A stretch of 64,000 nucleotides of DNA, taken from contig NZ_JAUSVR010000005.1 of NCBI RefSeq assembly GCF_030814815.1, positions 231,717-295,716 of the forward strand, written 5' to 3'. The stretch comes from Ancylobacter amanitiformis. Lineage in GTDB: Bacteria; Pseudomonadota; Alphaproteobacteria; Rhizobiales; Xanthobacteraceae. Of the stretch, positions 8,064 through 17,609 are shown one piece after another. Position numbers and translations under genes: made by a program. A model generated the notes under the pieces. That model was not told the origin of the DNA. It searched no databases and was given only the letters and a program-made list of their open reading frames with translations. Within the stretch, counting starts at the first letter, position 1. Each line of letters begins with the position of its first letter.

Positions 8064-9632
8064 ATGGCCTCCACGTCCACTTTCGCGCCGCCGGCCGAGA
8101 CGCCGGCGGTGGAGCCCGGCGCCAGCCTCGTCACCTGGATCGCGGTGATCGGCTGCATGCTCGGCGCGCTGATCGCCGTGCTCGATATCCAGATCACCAA
8201 TGCCTCGCTGCCCTATATCGAGGGCGGCATCGGCACCGGCTCGGATAACGGAACGTGGATTTCCACCTCCTACCTGATCGGCGAGATCATCATGATCCCG
8301 CTGACCGACTACCTGAGCCGGGTGTTCGGCTTCCGCCGCTTCATCCTCTCGGCGCTGGTGCTGTTCCTCATTTTCTCGATGGGCTGTGCTTTCGCCACCA
8401 ATCTTTCGCAGATGATCGCGATGCGCGGGCTGCAGGGCTTCTTCGGCGGCTGCCTGATCCCGCTCGCTTTCACCATCGTGCTGACCAAGCTGCCGCGCCG
8501 CCAGCAGCCGATCGGCATCGCCATCTTCGCGATGACCGCGACCTTCGGCCCGGCGATCGGCCCGACCATTGGCGGCTGGCTCACCGACCAGTTCGGCTGG
8601 CCCTACATCTTCTTCATCAATCTCATTCCCGGCGCCGTCATGCTGGGCATGCTGATTCCGACGCTGGAGAAGAGCCCGCTGAACCTGCACCTCCTGAGGG
8701 AGGGCGACTGGTGGGGCATCGGCTTCATGGCGATTGGCCTCGCCTGCCTGCAGACGGTGCTGGACGAGGGCAACAAGGATGACTGGTTCGGCTCGCCGTT
8801 CATCGTGCGGCTGTCCGTCGTCGCGGTGATCTGCCTCGCCATCTTCGTGACCATCGAGCTGAGGGTCGAGAAGCCGGCGGTGAACCTGCGGCTGTTCACG
8901 CGGCGCAATTTCGCGCTCGGCACCATCTCCAACGTCATTGTCGGCTTCGCGCTGTTCGGATCGGTCTATGTGCTGCCGACCTATCTCGACGAGGTGCAGG
9001 GCTATGACGCGCAGCAGATCGGCATGGTGCTGGCCTGGGTCGGGCTGCCGCAGCTCATCATCATCCCGTTCGTGCCGATGCTGATGAAGCGGATCGACCC
9101 GCGCGTGCTGGTCGGCATCGGCCTCGCCATCTTCGCGGCGAGCTGCTTCATGAACACGCATCTCAGCTATCATGTCGGCGGCGACCAGCTGATGCTGACC
9201 AATATCGTGCGGGCGCTCGGGCAGGCGATCGTGCTCTCCCCGCTGGCCAGCATCACGATGATCGGCATGCCGCCGGCGCTGTCGGGCCAGGCTTCGGGCC
9301 TGTTCAACATGATGCGCAGCCTTGGCGGCGCCATCGGCACGGCGGCGCTGGCGACGCTGATCACCAAGCGCGAGCAGTTCCACTCCAACATCATCGGCCA
9401 GTCGGTCACGCCCTATGGCGAGAACGTGCGCGAATTCCTCGACCGCATGCAGCACTATTTCATGCAGCACGGCTCCGACGCCACGCGCGCCTATCACCAG
9501 GCCGAGATCCTGCTGGGCCAGATGGTGGCGCAGCAATCGCTGATCATGGGCTTTTCCGACACGTTCGCCGCGCTCGGCGCGCTCTTGCTGCTCGCCGTGG
9601 TGGCGGTGGCCTTCACCCGCCGGCTGGCATGA
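8064..9632 (+). CDS. DHA2-family MFS multidrug efflux transporter (EmrB-like)
   Basis: 522 residues with about 14 predicted hydrophobic segments. The first helix carries LIAVLDIQITNASLPYIEG, the DHA2 motif around the membrane-entry Asp, then LSRVFGFRRF in the first cytoplasmic loop and the motif-C-like glycine/proline-rich PAIGPTIGGWLTDQFGW. It expels hydrophobic compounds in exchange for protons and works with the adaptor encoded 7 bp upstream. A loop of about 55 residues near the C-terminus (EFLDRMQHYFMQHGSD) is typical of EmrB proteins. The next gene is convergent, 6 bp away. Confidence 0.93.
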   Translation: MASTSTFAPPAETPAVEPGASLVTWIAVIGCMLGALIAVLDIQITNASLPYIEGGIGTGSDNGTWISTSYLIGEIIMIPLTDYLSRVFGFRRFILSALVLFLIFSMGCAFATNLSQMIAMRGLQGFFGGCLIPLAFTIVLTKLPRRQQPIGIAIFAMTATFGPAIGPTIGGWLTDQFGWPYIFFINLIPGAVMLGMLIPTLEKSPLNLHLLREGDWWGIGFMAIGLACLQTVLDEGNKDDWFGSPFIVRLSVVAVICLAIFVTIELRVEKPAVNLRLFTRRNFALGTISNVIVGFALFGSVYVLPTYLDEVQGYDAQQIGMVLAWVGLPQLIIIPFVPMLMKRIDPRVLVGIGLAIFAASCFMNTHLSYHVGGDQLMLTNIVRALGQAIVLSPLASITMIGMPPALSGQASGLFNMMRSLGGAIGTAALATLITKREQFHSNIIGQSVTPYGENVREFLDRMQHYFMQHGSDATRAYHQAEILLGQMVAQQSLIMGFSDTFAALGALLLLAVVAVAFTRRLA

Positions 9633-9638
9633 GGCGGC

Positions 9639-10577
9639 TCACACCGCGCGCAGGGTGAAGGCCTCGGCGAGGCGGGCGCCGTCGCTCATCCGTTCCAGCC
9701 GGCAATGATGGGCGAGCCGCCCGTCGCCGCGCCGCTGGCCGAGCCAGCGCACCCGCACCCGCTCGCCCGGATCGACATTGGCGTGAAAGAACACCTCTCG
9801 CCGCAGCGTTGCCGCGCGCGGTGCCTGCCTTCCGTCAAAGTGCCATTCGGCGCGATCGATGAAAGAAACGAAGCTGGCAAAATAAAGAAAGCCGGCACCG
9901 TTGAAATCCTGTGCCGGGCAGGGATCCACCTCGATATACGGCCCGGCCTCGCCGGCCTCGCCGGCCTCGGCGTCACGCTCGACGTAGGGGCGGAGGTCGA
10001 AGCCGAAATGCCGGTCGAGCCGGCGCGCGCGCAGGGCGGCGGCCCGGCCCGCGAGGCTGTCGGCGCATGTTCCGGCGGATGGGGCGGCGGGGGGCGGGAA
10101 GCCCTCCAGCGCCACCCGAGCCACCTGGTGGTTGCCCCCGCCCGAGCCGCGCCGCACGAAGGTGGAGACCAGCTCCACCGTGCCCATCGGCTCACCCGCG
10201 CGGCTCAGCACATGGCGGCTGGCGCATTGCGTGCGCGAGAGACGGGCGATGGACGAGCGGATGGCGAGCGTGTCGTTCTCGCCAAGCGCGGCGAAGCGCG
10301 CATCGTGGATCGCCAGCGCCGAGAAGGCGGCATAGACCGGCGCGCCGTCGATGTCGCGGAAATCGGGAACCGCGCGCCCGGCCATGGCGGCCAGCATCAT
10401 CCAGTGCCGGTGCCCGAGATCCTTCAGCAGCCAGCCCTCGGACAGGCCGCCGAGCGCCAGCTGCGGCATGCCGAGCCGGACCGTCTCCTCCAGCGGGCGC
10501 GGTTCGCCGTGGAGCCCGCTGCGCTCGGGCGACAGGCCCGGCGGGCGGGCGAGGGGGGGAGGGACGATCGCGTTCAT
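9639..10577 (-). CDS. LnmK-like / Pnap_2097-family biosynthetic protein, last gene of the Nit1 operon
   Basis: 312 residues. The key block DFNGAGFLYFASFVSFIDRAEW resembles the second hot-dog domain of LnmK, the leinamycin acyltransferase/decarboxylase that loads propionyl from methylmalonyl-CoA onto a carrier protein; the N-terminal half has a second hot-dog-like region (MPQLALGGLSEGWLLKDLGHRHW). Function here is inferred only from that resemblance. Its ATG overlaps the stop of the flavin oxidoreductase gene by 4 bp, so it is translationally coupled to the nitrogen-starvation cluster. A short Glu-Ala-Gly triplet run sits mid-protein. No acyl carrier protein gene lies in the operon. Confidence 0.7.
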   Translation of the reverse strand: MNAIVPPPLARPPGLSPERSGLHGEPRPLEETVRLGMPQLALGGLSEGWLLKDLGHRHWMMLAAMAGRAVPDFRDIDGAPVYAAFSALAIHDARFAALGENDTLAIRSSIARLSRTQCASRHVLSRAGEPMGTVELVSTFVRRGSGGGNHQVARVALEGFPPPAAPSAGTCADSLAGRAAALRARRLDRHFGFDLRPYVERDAEAGEAGEAGPYIEVDPCPAQDFNGAGFLYFASFVSFIDRAEWHFDGRQAPRAATLRREVFFHANVDPGERVRVRWLGQRRGDGRLAHHCRLERMSDGARLAEAFTLRAV

Positions 10578-11839
10578 GCTGCGCTGTCCTCGCGTCCGCG
10601 CGCCGCCCGCGTGGCGATGTGGTCGACGATGAATTCCGCGTCGCGCCCGACGCTGCCGAAGCGGCCGGAGCCCCAGGTGTGCAGCCAGGGCAGGCCGATG
10701 AAATAGATACCCTCGCGCTGGGTGATGCCGCGCCGGTGCTGGGGGTGGCCGGCGCCGTTGAATACCGGCGCGTCGAGCCAGCGGAAATCCGGCTTGAAGC
10801 CGATGCACCAGATGATGGAGGTGATGCCGGAGGCGGCGAGATCGAGCGTGCCGCGCTCCCCGGCCGGCTGCCAGACCGGCTCGTAGGCCGAGGGCGGCGG
10901 CGCGTCGATGGCGTTCTCGGCAATGTATTTGTCGATCGCCGCGTTGATGCCGTTATAGGTCCGGTCGGCATCGTCGAGCGTCCGGGCGAGGTTGGTGTCG
11001 AAGACCAGCCCGGCGCCGTCATAGTCGCGCAGCACGCCGAACAGTTCCATGCCCTCGCGGGCGAATTTGCGCAGGTCGATGTCGCGCCCGCCATCGCGGC
11101 CGGTGACATAATGGTTGGTATTGTCGCGCACGCCTTCGCGCAGCGGGTGCTGCTCGACCGCCATGTCGTAATAGCCCATGTCGGCCAGCCAGGTGACGAC
11201 GTCGCGGCCGCGATAGAAGCGGGCGCAGCGCGGCGCGTTGCCGACCGCGAGGAATACTTTGCGGCCCTCAAGGTGCAGGTCCTCGGCGATCTGCGCGCCG
11301 GACTGGCCGGAACCCACCACCAGCACCGCGCCCTCCGGCAGCTGGCCGGCATGGCGGTACTGCGCGGAATGGATCTGCGTGATCGAGGCGGGCAGCCGCT
11401 CGGCCATGCGCGGCACGATCGGCTCGTGATAGCCGCCCGAGGCGACCACCACATTATCCGCGCTCACCTCGCCCGCCGAGGTGGAGACGAGGAAGCCGCC
11501 GGCGGCGCGCGGGCTGACGCGGCGCACCGCGACGCCCTCGCGGATGGGTGGCTCGACCTTGGCGCGGAAGCCCTTGAGGTAATCGAGGATTTCGTCTTTC
11601 TTCATGAAGCCGTGCGGATCGCTGCCGGCATAGGCATGGCCGGGCAGGGCGCATTGCCAGTTCGGCGTCACCAGGCAGAAATTGTCCCAGCGCTGCGTGC
11701 TCCAGGCATGCATGGCCGTGTGCTTCTCGAAGACGAGGTGATCGATGCCCTGCTGCTGCAGGAAATGGCTGGTCGACAGGCCGGCCTGACCGCCGCCGAC
11801 GATCACGACCGGATAGTGCTGGATGAGGTTCTCGTTCAT
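10574..11839 (-). CDS. MSMEG_0569-family flavin-dependent oxidoreductase (Nit1 cluster)
   Basis: 421 residues with a class B flavin monooxygenase layout. The FAD motif VIVGGGQAGLS is at residues 12-22 and a second dinucleotide motif VLVVGSGQSGAQIAEDL lies around residue 170 for NAD(P)H, with IIWCIGFKPDF and GLPWLHTWGSGRFGSVGRDA near the end. Proteins of this family occur almost only in the Nit1 or nitrogen-starvation gene cluster; the substrate is not known. It overlaps the downstream LnmK-like gene by 4 bp and follows the small MSMEG_0570-type gene by 30 bp. Confidence 0.9.
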   Translation of the reverse strand: MNENLIQHYPVVIVGGGQAGLSTSHFLQQQGIDHLVFEKHTAMHAWSTQRWDNFCLVTPNWQCALPGHAYAGSDPHGFMKKDEILDYLKGFRAKVEPPIREGVAVRRVSPRAAGGFLVSTSAGEVSADNVVVASGGYHEPIVPRMAERLPASITQIHSAQYRHAGQLPEGAVLVVGSGQSGAQIAEDLHLEGRKVFLAVGNAPRCARFYRGRDVVTWLADMGYYDMAVEQHPLREGVRDNTNHYVTGRDGGRDIDLRKFAREGMELFGVLRDYDGAGLVFDTNLARTLDDADRTYNGINAAIDKYIAENAIDAPPPSAYEPVWQPAGERGTLDLAASGITSIIWCIGFKPDFRWLDAPVFNGAGHPQHRRGITQREGIYFIGLPWLHTWGSGRFGSVGRDAEFIVDHIATRAARGREDSAA

Positions 11840-11869
11840 GGCTTGCGCTCCGGTGTCGGGCGCGCGGGC

Positions 11870-12157
11870 TCACGCGTCGAAGGATTCGACGACGACACGC
11901 GCATCGGGATGGGTGGAAAAGGTGCCGCCGGCCGCTTCCAGCCGGGCGAGCTGGCCGAGCGCGCGCGAGCAGGAAAAGCCATAGCGCGCCGCGACCCGAT
12001 CGCTGGCAATGGTCAAGGCTTCGCGGCTGCGGCCGAGAAAGTCGGCTAAGGGATAGCTCGCGCCGGGGGCGAAATAGTCCTTGATGACCAGCGAGGGCGA
12101 ATAGCAGTGCTCCTGCGTTCCGTCCGGCCAGCGAATGGTGAAGGTCATTTCAGGCAT
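11870..12157 (-). CDS. MSMEG_0570-family small nitrogen-starvation protein (Nit1 cluster)
   Basis: 95 residues, MPEMTFTIRWPDGTQEHCYSP at the N-terminus and LVIKDYF, YPLADFLGRSREAL after it. It matches the short conserved protein found in Nit1 clusters; there is no known activity and no catalytic motif is evident. The start at 12157 overlaps the 3' end of the glycosyltransferase gene by 8 bp and has GGAG seven bases upstream. An ATG three codons later is possible. Confidence 0.87.
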   Translation of the reverse strand: MPEMTFTIRWPDGTQEHCYSPSLVIKDYFAPGASYPLADFLGRSREALTIASDRVAARYGFSCSRALGQLARLEAAGGTFSTHPDARVVVESFDA

Positions 12158-13319
12158 GGAGAGGCTCCGCGAGGCTTTCATAGACGGCGAGATGGGCGCG
12201 GGCGGTGGCCGTCCAGTCATGGCGGGCGGCGACCACCGGGCCCTGCGCGGCAAGGCGCGCCGCGAGGGCGGGATTGAGCGCGGCGGCCAGCGCGTTGGCG
12301 ATCGAGCCGGAACTCGTCGGATCGCACCACACCGCCTCGTCCGCGCCGATATGCTCGGTGAAGGGCAGGATGTGCGAGACAACAGCCGGCACTCCGCACG
12401 CCATCGCCTCCAGCGCGACGAGGCCGAAGCCTTCCGTCACCGGGGGGAAGGCGAGCACATCGGCGAGCCGATACAGCGCGGGCATGTCGGCTTGCGGCAG
12501 CGGGCCGGTGAGGATCACCGCCCCGGCGGGCAGGCCGCTCGTCGTCAGCGCCGCGGCGAAGCGTTCCCGATAGGCATGGTGATCGAGCACCGAGGCGCCG
12601 CCGGCAATGATGAGCTGGGCGCCCGGGTGCAGCGCCCGCAGCGCGACGAAGGCATCGAGGATACGCACTGTGTTCTTGCGCGCCTCCACGCCGCCGACGC
12701 TGAGCACGATCGGCCCGCCACCAAGGCCGAGACGGGCGGCGAGCCCGGCTTCCCTTCCATCCGGCAGGGGCGAGAAACGCTGCCGGTCCACACCGTTGCC
12801 GACCAGCGTCGCGCGGGCCTCGAACGTCTCCAGCAGCAGATCCTGCCAGAGCCGGCTGACCACGAAGTGCCGGTCGGCGGCGATGATCGCCTGCCGCTGC
12901 AGCGCCATCAGCGCGGGATCGGCGAAGGTGTCGACATGGTGCACGGTGCGCGCGAAGCCGGCGATCCACCCGCGCGCCTTCAGCACGGCCAGCGCGTTGC
13001 CGGAAATGCCGTCCTGCGCGTGAAACACGTCGAAGCAGCGGTGCGCCGGAGCTTCGAAGTAATCTACATAGTCGGCTATTCGAATGCGCACCATCTCGGT
13101 GACATCCGTCCCGACGGGAGAAGCCGGCACGCTTGCCGTGCCGCACAGGGTGGGGCGGAAGAAGCCGGCGCCCTTCGCATCCGGCGCGTGCACCACCACC
13201 TGGTGGCCAAGGCCGGTGAGCGCGTCCGCGAGTTCCAGCGCGTGCACCACGCCGCCGCGCGGATTGGTGGAATGGGCGAGGATGGCGATGCGCAGCGTCC
13301 CGCTCGGTGCGCGCCTCAT
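12150..13319 (-). CDS. MSMEG_0565-family glycosyltransferase (Nit1 cluster)
   Basis: 389 residues of a GT-B, GT4-like glycosyltransferase. The N-terminal domain has the glycine-rich acceptor-side loop HSTNPRGGVVHALELADAL; the C-terminal donor-binding domain shows VLSVGGVEARKNTVRIL and the EX7E-type motif EGFGLVALEAMACG. The donor sugar and acceptor are unknown. In Nit1 clusters this enzyme suggests that the final metabolite is glycosylated. It overlaps the AIR-synthase-like gene upstream by 4 bp and the small gene downstream by 8 bp. Confidence 0.92.
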   Translation of the reverse strand: MRRAPSGTLRIAILAHSTNPRGGVVHALELADALTGLGHQVVVHAPDAKGAGFFRPTLCGTASVPASPVGTDVTEMVRIRIADYVDYFEAPAHRCFDVFHAQDGISGNALAVLKARGWIAGFARTVHHVDTFADPALMALQRQAIIAADRHFVVSRLWQDLLLETFEARATLVGNGVDRQRFSPLPDGREAGLAARLGLGGGPIVLSVGGVEARKNTVRILDAFVALRALHPGAQLIIAGGASVLDHHAYRERFAAALTTSGLPAGAVILTGPLPQADMPALYRLADVLAFPPVTEGFGLVALEAMACGVPAVVSHILPFTEHIGADEAVWCDPTSSGSIANALAAALNPALAARLAAQGPVVAARHDWTATARAHLAVYESLAEPLHA

Positions 13320-14320
13320 GCGGCATTCTCCCGCGGCGCGGCGCCCGGCCCGCAGCCGATGAGCGGGCGGGTGGCGAAATCCCAGATGGTCTCGCGCGCC
13401 CCGGCATTGACCACGGTGACGCGGCGGTCGGCGGTGAGAGTGCCGATGCGGTCGCTGGCGATGCCGCGCGCCTGGAAGGCGGCGAGGATGGCCGGCACAT
13501 GGGCGGGCTGGGCGGAGAGGAGGTAGCCGTAGCTGGGGAAGCTCATCAGCCAGCGGGCCGGGTCGACGCCCTCCGGCGCGGGCACGCGGGCAAGCTCGAT
13601 CTCGACACCGACGCCGGAGGCTTCCGCCAGCATGGCGCTCGTGCCGACCACGCCGCCCTGGCTGATATCCTTGGCGGCGCGGGAGAGCCCGCTTTCCGCG
13701 ATGAAGGGCAGCAATTCCAGGTCGCCGCGCAGCTGGTCGGCGGAGGCCTCGGTGGCCGCTTCCCAGTTGGAGAAGGGTTCGCGGTAGCGCCCGCGCAGGT
13801 CGATGGCGGCGATCAGCGTCTCGCCCGGGCGGGCGTCAAAGGAGGTGAGCAACTTTTTCGCGCGGCCGAGAATGGCCACCGAGAGTTGGCCGCGATCGGT
13901 GGAAAGATTGGTGTGGCCGCCGACAATCGGCACGCCGAAGCGCTGGGAGGCGGCGCGCAGCCCGTCCAGCACCGGCGCGGCGCCCTCCTCGCCGTCCGCC
14001 CACACCGCATCGACCACGGCGAGCGGGCGTCCGCCCATGGCGGCGATGTCGGAAATATTGACCATTACCCCGCACCAGCCGGCAAACCATGGGTCGCCGG
14101 CCACGAAACGGTTCATGAAGCCCTCGATGGCGAGGAGCAGGAAGCCATCGCCATCGGGGATCGCCGCGCAGTCGTCGCCGACCCGGATCGCGGCCCCCCC
14201 GCCAAGGCCGAGCCGGGCGGCGGCGAGGCCGATATCGGCCTTGGCCATCATGCCGGCCGCGCCGCGCAGCGTGGCGGCAAGGGCCTCGAACGCGGCGGCC
14301 GAGAAGGGGGAGGTGCTCAT
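13316..14320 (-). CDS. Sll0787-family AIR-synthase-like protein (Nit1 cluster)
   Basis: 334 residues with the PurM/SelD/ThiL fold. The N-terminal ATP-binding part has AIRVGDDCAAIPDGDGFLLLAIEG and GVMVNISDIAAMGGRPLAVVDAVW; the C-terminal part has the glycine-rich segment AAKDISQGGVVGTSAMLAEAS. Relatives phosphorylate and activate amides, formyl groups or selenide with ATP; the substrate in this branch is unknown. The start at 14320 follows the stop of the acetyltransferase gene by a single base, and its end overlaps the glycosyltransferase gene by 4 bp. Confidence 0.9.
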   Translation of the reverse strand: MSTSPFSAAAFEALAATLRGAAGMMAKADIGLAAARLGLGGGAAIRVGDDCAAIPDGDGFLLLAIEGFMNRFVAGDPWFAGWCGVMVNISDIAAMGGRPLAVVDAVWADGEEGAAPVLDGLRAASQRFGVPIVGGHTNLSTDRGQLSVAILGRAKKLLTSFDARPGETLIAAIDLRGRYREPFSNWEAATEASADQLRGDLELLPFIAESGLSRAAKDISQGGVVGTSAMLAEASGVGVEIELARVPAPEGVDPARWLMSFPSYGYLLSAQPAHVPAILAAFQARGIASDRIGTLTADRRVTVVNAGARETIWDFATRPLIGCGPGAAPRENAA

Positions 14321-14321
14321 G

Positions 14322-14894
14322 TCAGGCCGCCCTCCGCATCGACGCCGAGCCGGCCAGCGCTGCGCGCGCCTGCGCGTGGAAGCCGGTCTCGGCGTCGGCG
14401 ATCGGGGGATAGAAGGCAAGGTCCGCCTGCATGAGGGCGTGCGGGCGGCCGTGCCGTTCCGTCTCCTCGATGAGGTTCCAGTGCAGGCGGCGGAACAGCA
14501 GGGCGTTCTGGCTCTGCACATGCGCGAAGAAGGAGGTGGCGCCGCGCGCATGGGCGGAGGAAACCGCGAGCCGGATCAGCGCCGCCCCCAGCGCGCCGAC
14601 CTTGCGATACGGCGCGGCGACGGCGAGGCGCGAGCCCCACCAGATGCCGGGCGCGGATTCATGGATGCGCACCGTGCCGACCACATCGTCCGCCATGACG
14701 CCCAGCAGGGAGAGCGCGACGATGGGAATGGCGACGTCGTCGAGCGCGTCGCGGTCGTCGCTGCCGAACAGGCCCTGCTCCTCGCAGAACACCTGTCGGC
14801 GCAGAGCCGCGGCGCAGCGGCGCTCCCAGGTCGCGGTGGCGAATTTCACCTGGAAATCGGCGGCGATGAAGGGGCGGAACGGTTCGAACATCAT
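14322..14894 (-). CDS. MSMEG_0567/Sll0786-family GNAT N-acetyltransferase (Nit1 cluster)
   Basis: 190 residues with a GNAT fold. RREVF-like RRQVFCEEQGLF and DDVVGTVRIHE lead into the acetyl-CoA pyrophosphate-binding segment RLAVAAPYRKVGALGAALIRLAV, and the end of the fold carries FFAHVQSQNALLFRRLHW. It probably acylates an amino group of the unknown Nit1 metabolite. The start MM at 14894 overlaps the stop of the radical SAM gene by 4 bp. Confidence 0.9.
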   Translation of the reverse strand: MMFEPFRPFIAADFQVKFATATWERRCAAALRRQVFCEEQGLFGSDDRDALDDVAIPIVALSLLGVMADDVVGTVRIHESAPGIWWGSRLAVAAPYRKVGALGAALIRLAVSSAHARGATSFFAHVQSQNALLFRRLHWNLIEETERHGRPHALMQADLAFYPPIADAETGFHAQARAALAGSASMRRAA

Positions 14895-16042
14895 GAACAG
14901 CCGCCCTGAGCAGAGTTTTGCCTCTCATAGGTCGACAGCGCCGAGCAGGCGCCGCATTTGGCGCAGCCCGCCTTGACGTCGATGGATTTGAGGCCGGTGG
15001 CGAGCAGCATTCCCGCGAGCGGGCCGAGGATGGAATTCATGAAGGCGGGCGAGGGCGTCGGGTGGCTCTCCAGCGGCGTGCCGGAGATCGGCACGAAGGG
15101 CACCACGAAGGGATAGACGCCCATGCGGGTGAGCCGGTCGCAGATTTTCAGGATGTCCTCGCGGCTGTCGCCGAGCCCGGCGAGGATGTAGGTCGAGACC
15201 TGCCCGCGCCCGAACACCGGCACGGCGGCCTCGAACGCCCCAAAATAGCGCTCGACCGAGACCTGCGCCTTGCCGGGCATGATCGCCGCGCGCACTTCCT
15301 CGGTGCAGGCTTCCAGATGCATGCCGAGCGCGTCGGCGCCGGCCGCGTGCATCCGCGCGAACCAGGCATCGTCGTCCGGCGGCTCGCACTGCACCTGGAT
15401 GGGCAGGTTCACCGCCGCCTTCACCGCCGCCGCGCTCTCGGTAAGGATTGCGGCGCCGCGATCCTTACCGGGCGGGGTGCCGGTGGTCATCACCATGTGC
15501 TTCACGCCATCGAGCTCGACGGCGGCTTTCGCCACCTCCGCGAGCTGCGCCGGGGTCTTGCGCTCGATGGTGCGCCCGGCCGCCAGCGACTGCCCGATGG
15601 CGCAGAACTGGCAGGTCTTGGTGCGGCTCTGGTAGCGGATGCAGGTCTGCAAGACCGTGGTCGCCAGCACATCGCGGCCATGCAGCACGGCGATCTTGGA
15701 ATAGGGGATGCCGTCGGCGGTGCTCAGCCCGTAGAATTTCGGCTGCAGCGGGAACGACACCTCGCCCAGCACCAGCCCGTCGCGGCTGATGCGGCTGCGG
15801 CCATAGGCGTCCGGCTTCTCCACCAGATATGGGCTCTCGAAGGCCGGCGCGGTGTGCACCGGCACCATGACGGTCATGCCGTCCAGCGTCAGCGCCTTGT
15901 GGTCCGAAGGCCCGGCGCCGCCGCGCCGTGAATCCGCGCCGGCTCGGGGATCAACCAGCCGCACCCCGTAGGACTGCAACTCGTTGATCAGGTGCTCGGT
16001 CGGCATCGGCTGGAGATCGGTTGCCGGATCCATCGGTTTCAT
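14891..16042 (-). CDS. MSMEG_0568-family radical SAM enzyme (Nit1 cluster)
   Basis: 383 residues. The iron-sulfur motif departs from CxxxCxxC: Cys134, Cys144 and Cys147 in [18 protein letters not shown], as usual for this family. The TIM-barrel part has [15 protein letters not shown] and [19 protein letters not shown]. The C-terminus has a second cysteine cluster, [10 protein letters not shown], which may bind an auxiliary cluster or metal. The reaction is unknown. I chose the ATG at 16042 because GGGAG lies eight bases upstream; a GTG three codons earlier is the next candidate. The gene start lies inside the nitrilase coding region by 92 bp. Confidence 0.91.
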   Translation of the reverse strand: MKPMDPATDLQPMPTEHLINELQSYGVRLVDPRAGADSRRGGAGPSDHKALTLDGMTVMVPVHTAPAFESPYLVEKPDAYGRSRISRDGLVLGEVSFPLQPKFYGLSTADGIPYSKIAVLHGRDVLATTVLQTCIRYQSRTKTCQFCAIGQSLAAGRTIERKTPAQLAEVAKAAVELDGVKHMVMTTGTPPGKDRGAAILTESAAAVKAAVNLPIQVQCEPPDDDAWFARMHAAGADALGMHLEACTEEVRAAIMPGKAQVSVERYFGAFEAAVPVFGRGQVSTYILAGLGDSREDILKICDRLTRMGVYPFVVPFVPISGTPLESHPTPSPAFMNSILGPLAGMLLATGLKSIDVKAGCAKCGACSALSTYERQNSAQGGCS

Positions 16043-17033
16043 CGGTCGCACTCCCGTAGCTGGTGAAGGAGGGAGCGGCCTGCTGCGTCGCCAAATTCAT
16101 GGGGACAGCCGGCCGGTTGTCTAGATGCAAGCTGAGCAGTTCCGGCCGCGCGTAATGGCCGACCGAATCCATCATCCGCTTGCGCTTGGTGATCAGCGCC
16201 ATGTCGAGATCGGCGATGAGGATGCCCTCGCCGGAGGTCAGCGGAGGCACGACATGGCTGCCCTCGGGCGAGATGATCGCCGTCATGCAGCCGCCGGTCA
16301 GCGCGCGGCGCAGCTTCTCCTCGGGCGAGATGCGGGCGATCTGCTCGTCGGTCAGCCAGCCCGTGGAATTCACCACGAAGCAGCCGGATTCCAGCGCGTG
16401 GTGGCGGATCGTCACCTCGATCTGCTCGGCGAAGATCGGCCCGACCAGCGAGCCGGGAAACTGCGCGACGTGGATTTCCTCGTGCTGCGCCATCAGCGCG
16501 TAGCGGGCGAGGGGGTTGTAGTGCTCCCAGCAGGCCAGCGCGCCGACGCGGCCGACGCGCGTGTCGACCACTTTCAGCCCGGCGCCGTCGCCCTGGCCCC
16601 AGATCATCCGCTCATGGAAGGTGGGGGTGAGCTTGCGGCGCTTGAGGGCCAGCGTGCCGTCGGCGTCGAACACCAGCTGGGTATTGTAGAGCGAGCCATG
16701 GTCGCGCTCGTTCACCCCCAGCACCACCACGACGCCGAGGCGGCGGGCGCTGGCCGCCACCACCTCGGTCACCGGGCCGGGGACGACCACCGCATTCTCA
16801 TAGAGCCGCAGATGCTCGGCGCCGGTGAGCACCGGGGGCAGGACAAAGGAGAAATAGGGGTACCAGGGCACGAAGGTCTCGGGAAACACCACGAGTTCCG
16901 CGCCCTTGCCCGCCGCCTCGTCCAGCGCGGCGAGCACGCGGGTGAGCGTGCCCTCCAGGCTGTCGAGGTCGGGCGCGATCTGCACCGCGCCGACGCGCAC
17001 GACCCGTTTTTCCGCGATTCTCTTTCCGGCCAT
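15951..17033 (-). CDS. Nit1-cluster nitrilase (Nit6803/Sll0784 family)
   Basis: 360 residues with the carbon-nitrogen hydrolase triad Glu52 ([10 protein letters not shown]), Lys134 ([20 protein letters not shown]) and Cys168 ([12 protein letters not shown]). This branch converts nitriles to acids and ammonia in characterised cyanobacterial examples; the natural substrate in the cluster is unknown. The last 30 or so residues are polar and unlike the core, and the corresponding DNA also encodes the start of the radical SAM protein, a 92-bp overlap. The ATG has GAGGAGG five bases upstream. Confidence 0.93.
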   Translation of the reverse strand: MAGKRIAEKRVVRVGAVQIAPDLDSLEGTLTRVLAALDEAAGKGAELVVFPETFVPWYPYFSFVLPPVLTGAEHLRLYENAVVVPGPVTEVVAASARRLGVVVVLGVNERDHGSLYNTQLVFDADGTLALKRRKLTPTFHERMIWGQGDGAGLKVVDTRVGRVGALACWEHYNPLARYALMAQHEEIHVAQFPGSLVGPIFAEQIEVTIRHHALESGCFVVNSTGWLTDEQIARISPEEKLRRALTGGCMTAIISPEGSHVVPPLTSGEGILIADLDMALITKRKRMMDSVGHYARPELLSLHLDNRPAVPMNLATQQAAPSFTSYGSATDETDGSGNRSPADADRAPDQRVAVLRGAAG

Positions 17034-17068
17034 TGCAGCCTCCTCGGATGCGGTGGAGACCCGGACGC

Positions 17069-17551
17069 TCAGAGCGTCCAGGTATCGAGGATGAAAGCGT
17101 TGTCGCGGCGGTGCAGGAGGATGATGTCGAGCACGTCGAGCGGGCTGACCGGGATGATGCCGGGGATCAGCGCGCCCTCGCCATGCCCGTACAGCGCCTG
17201 CAGGGCGAAGCGGCAGGCATAGACCTTGCCGCCGTCATTGAGGATCTTCTCGATGCGGTTGTTGAAGTTCAGGTGGCCGGGAAAGGCCTCGTCGCCGAGC
17301 TTGGGGAAGCCGCGCTGCACGCCGAGCGTGACGCCGGGGCCATAGAGCAGCACCGAAGTCTCGAACCCCTTCTGGATCAGGCGCGAGGCCTGCAGCAGGT
17401 TGACGAGGCCGATCGAGCCCTCGAAGGCGACGGTGTGGAAGGTGATGAGCGCCTTCTCGCCGGGGGCGGCTTTGACGTCCTCGAACTTCTTGTCCTCAAA
17501 GTCGACCAGAACGTCGCCCTTCTGATGGGCGGGGACGGTGATGGTGGCCAT
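17069..17551 (-). CDS. MSMEG_0572/Sll0783-family nitrogen-starvation protein, first gene of the Nit1 operon
   Basis: 160 residues with a DsrE/YchN-like alpha/beta fold: [44 protein letters not shown] and [16 protein letters not shown], the latter with the lone conserved cysteine of DsrE-like proteins. Its cyanobacterial relative Sll0783 is strongly induced by nitrogen starvation. Activity is unknown. AGGAGA lies about six bases before the ATG, and the sigma-54 promoter at 17610-17626 is about 60 bp upstream. The nitrilase gene follows after 35 bp. Confidence 0.92.
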   Translation of the reverse strand: MATITVPAHQKGDVLVDFEDKKFEDVKAAPGEKALITFHTVAFEGSIGLVNLLQASRLIQKGFETSVLLYGPGVTLGVQRGFPKLGDEAFPGHLNFNNRIEKILNDGGKVYACRFALQALYGHGEGALIPGIIPVSPLDVLDIILLHRRDNAFILDTWTL

Positions 17552-17609
17552 GTCGCTCTCCTAAGGTGAAACGGGGCCGGCAGCGCTGCCGGGTCACGCC
17601 ATCTGGAAC

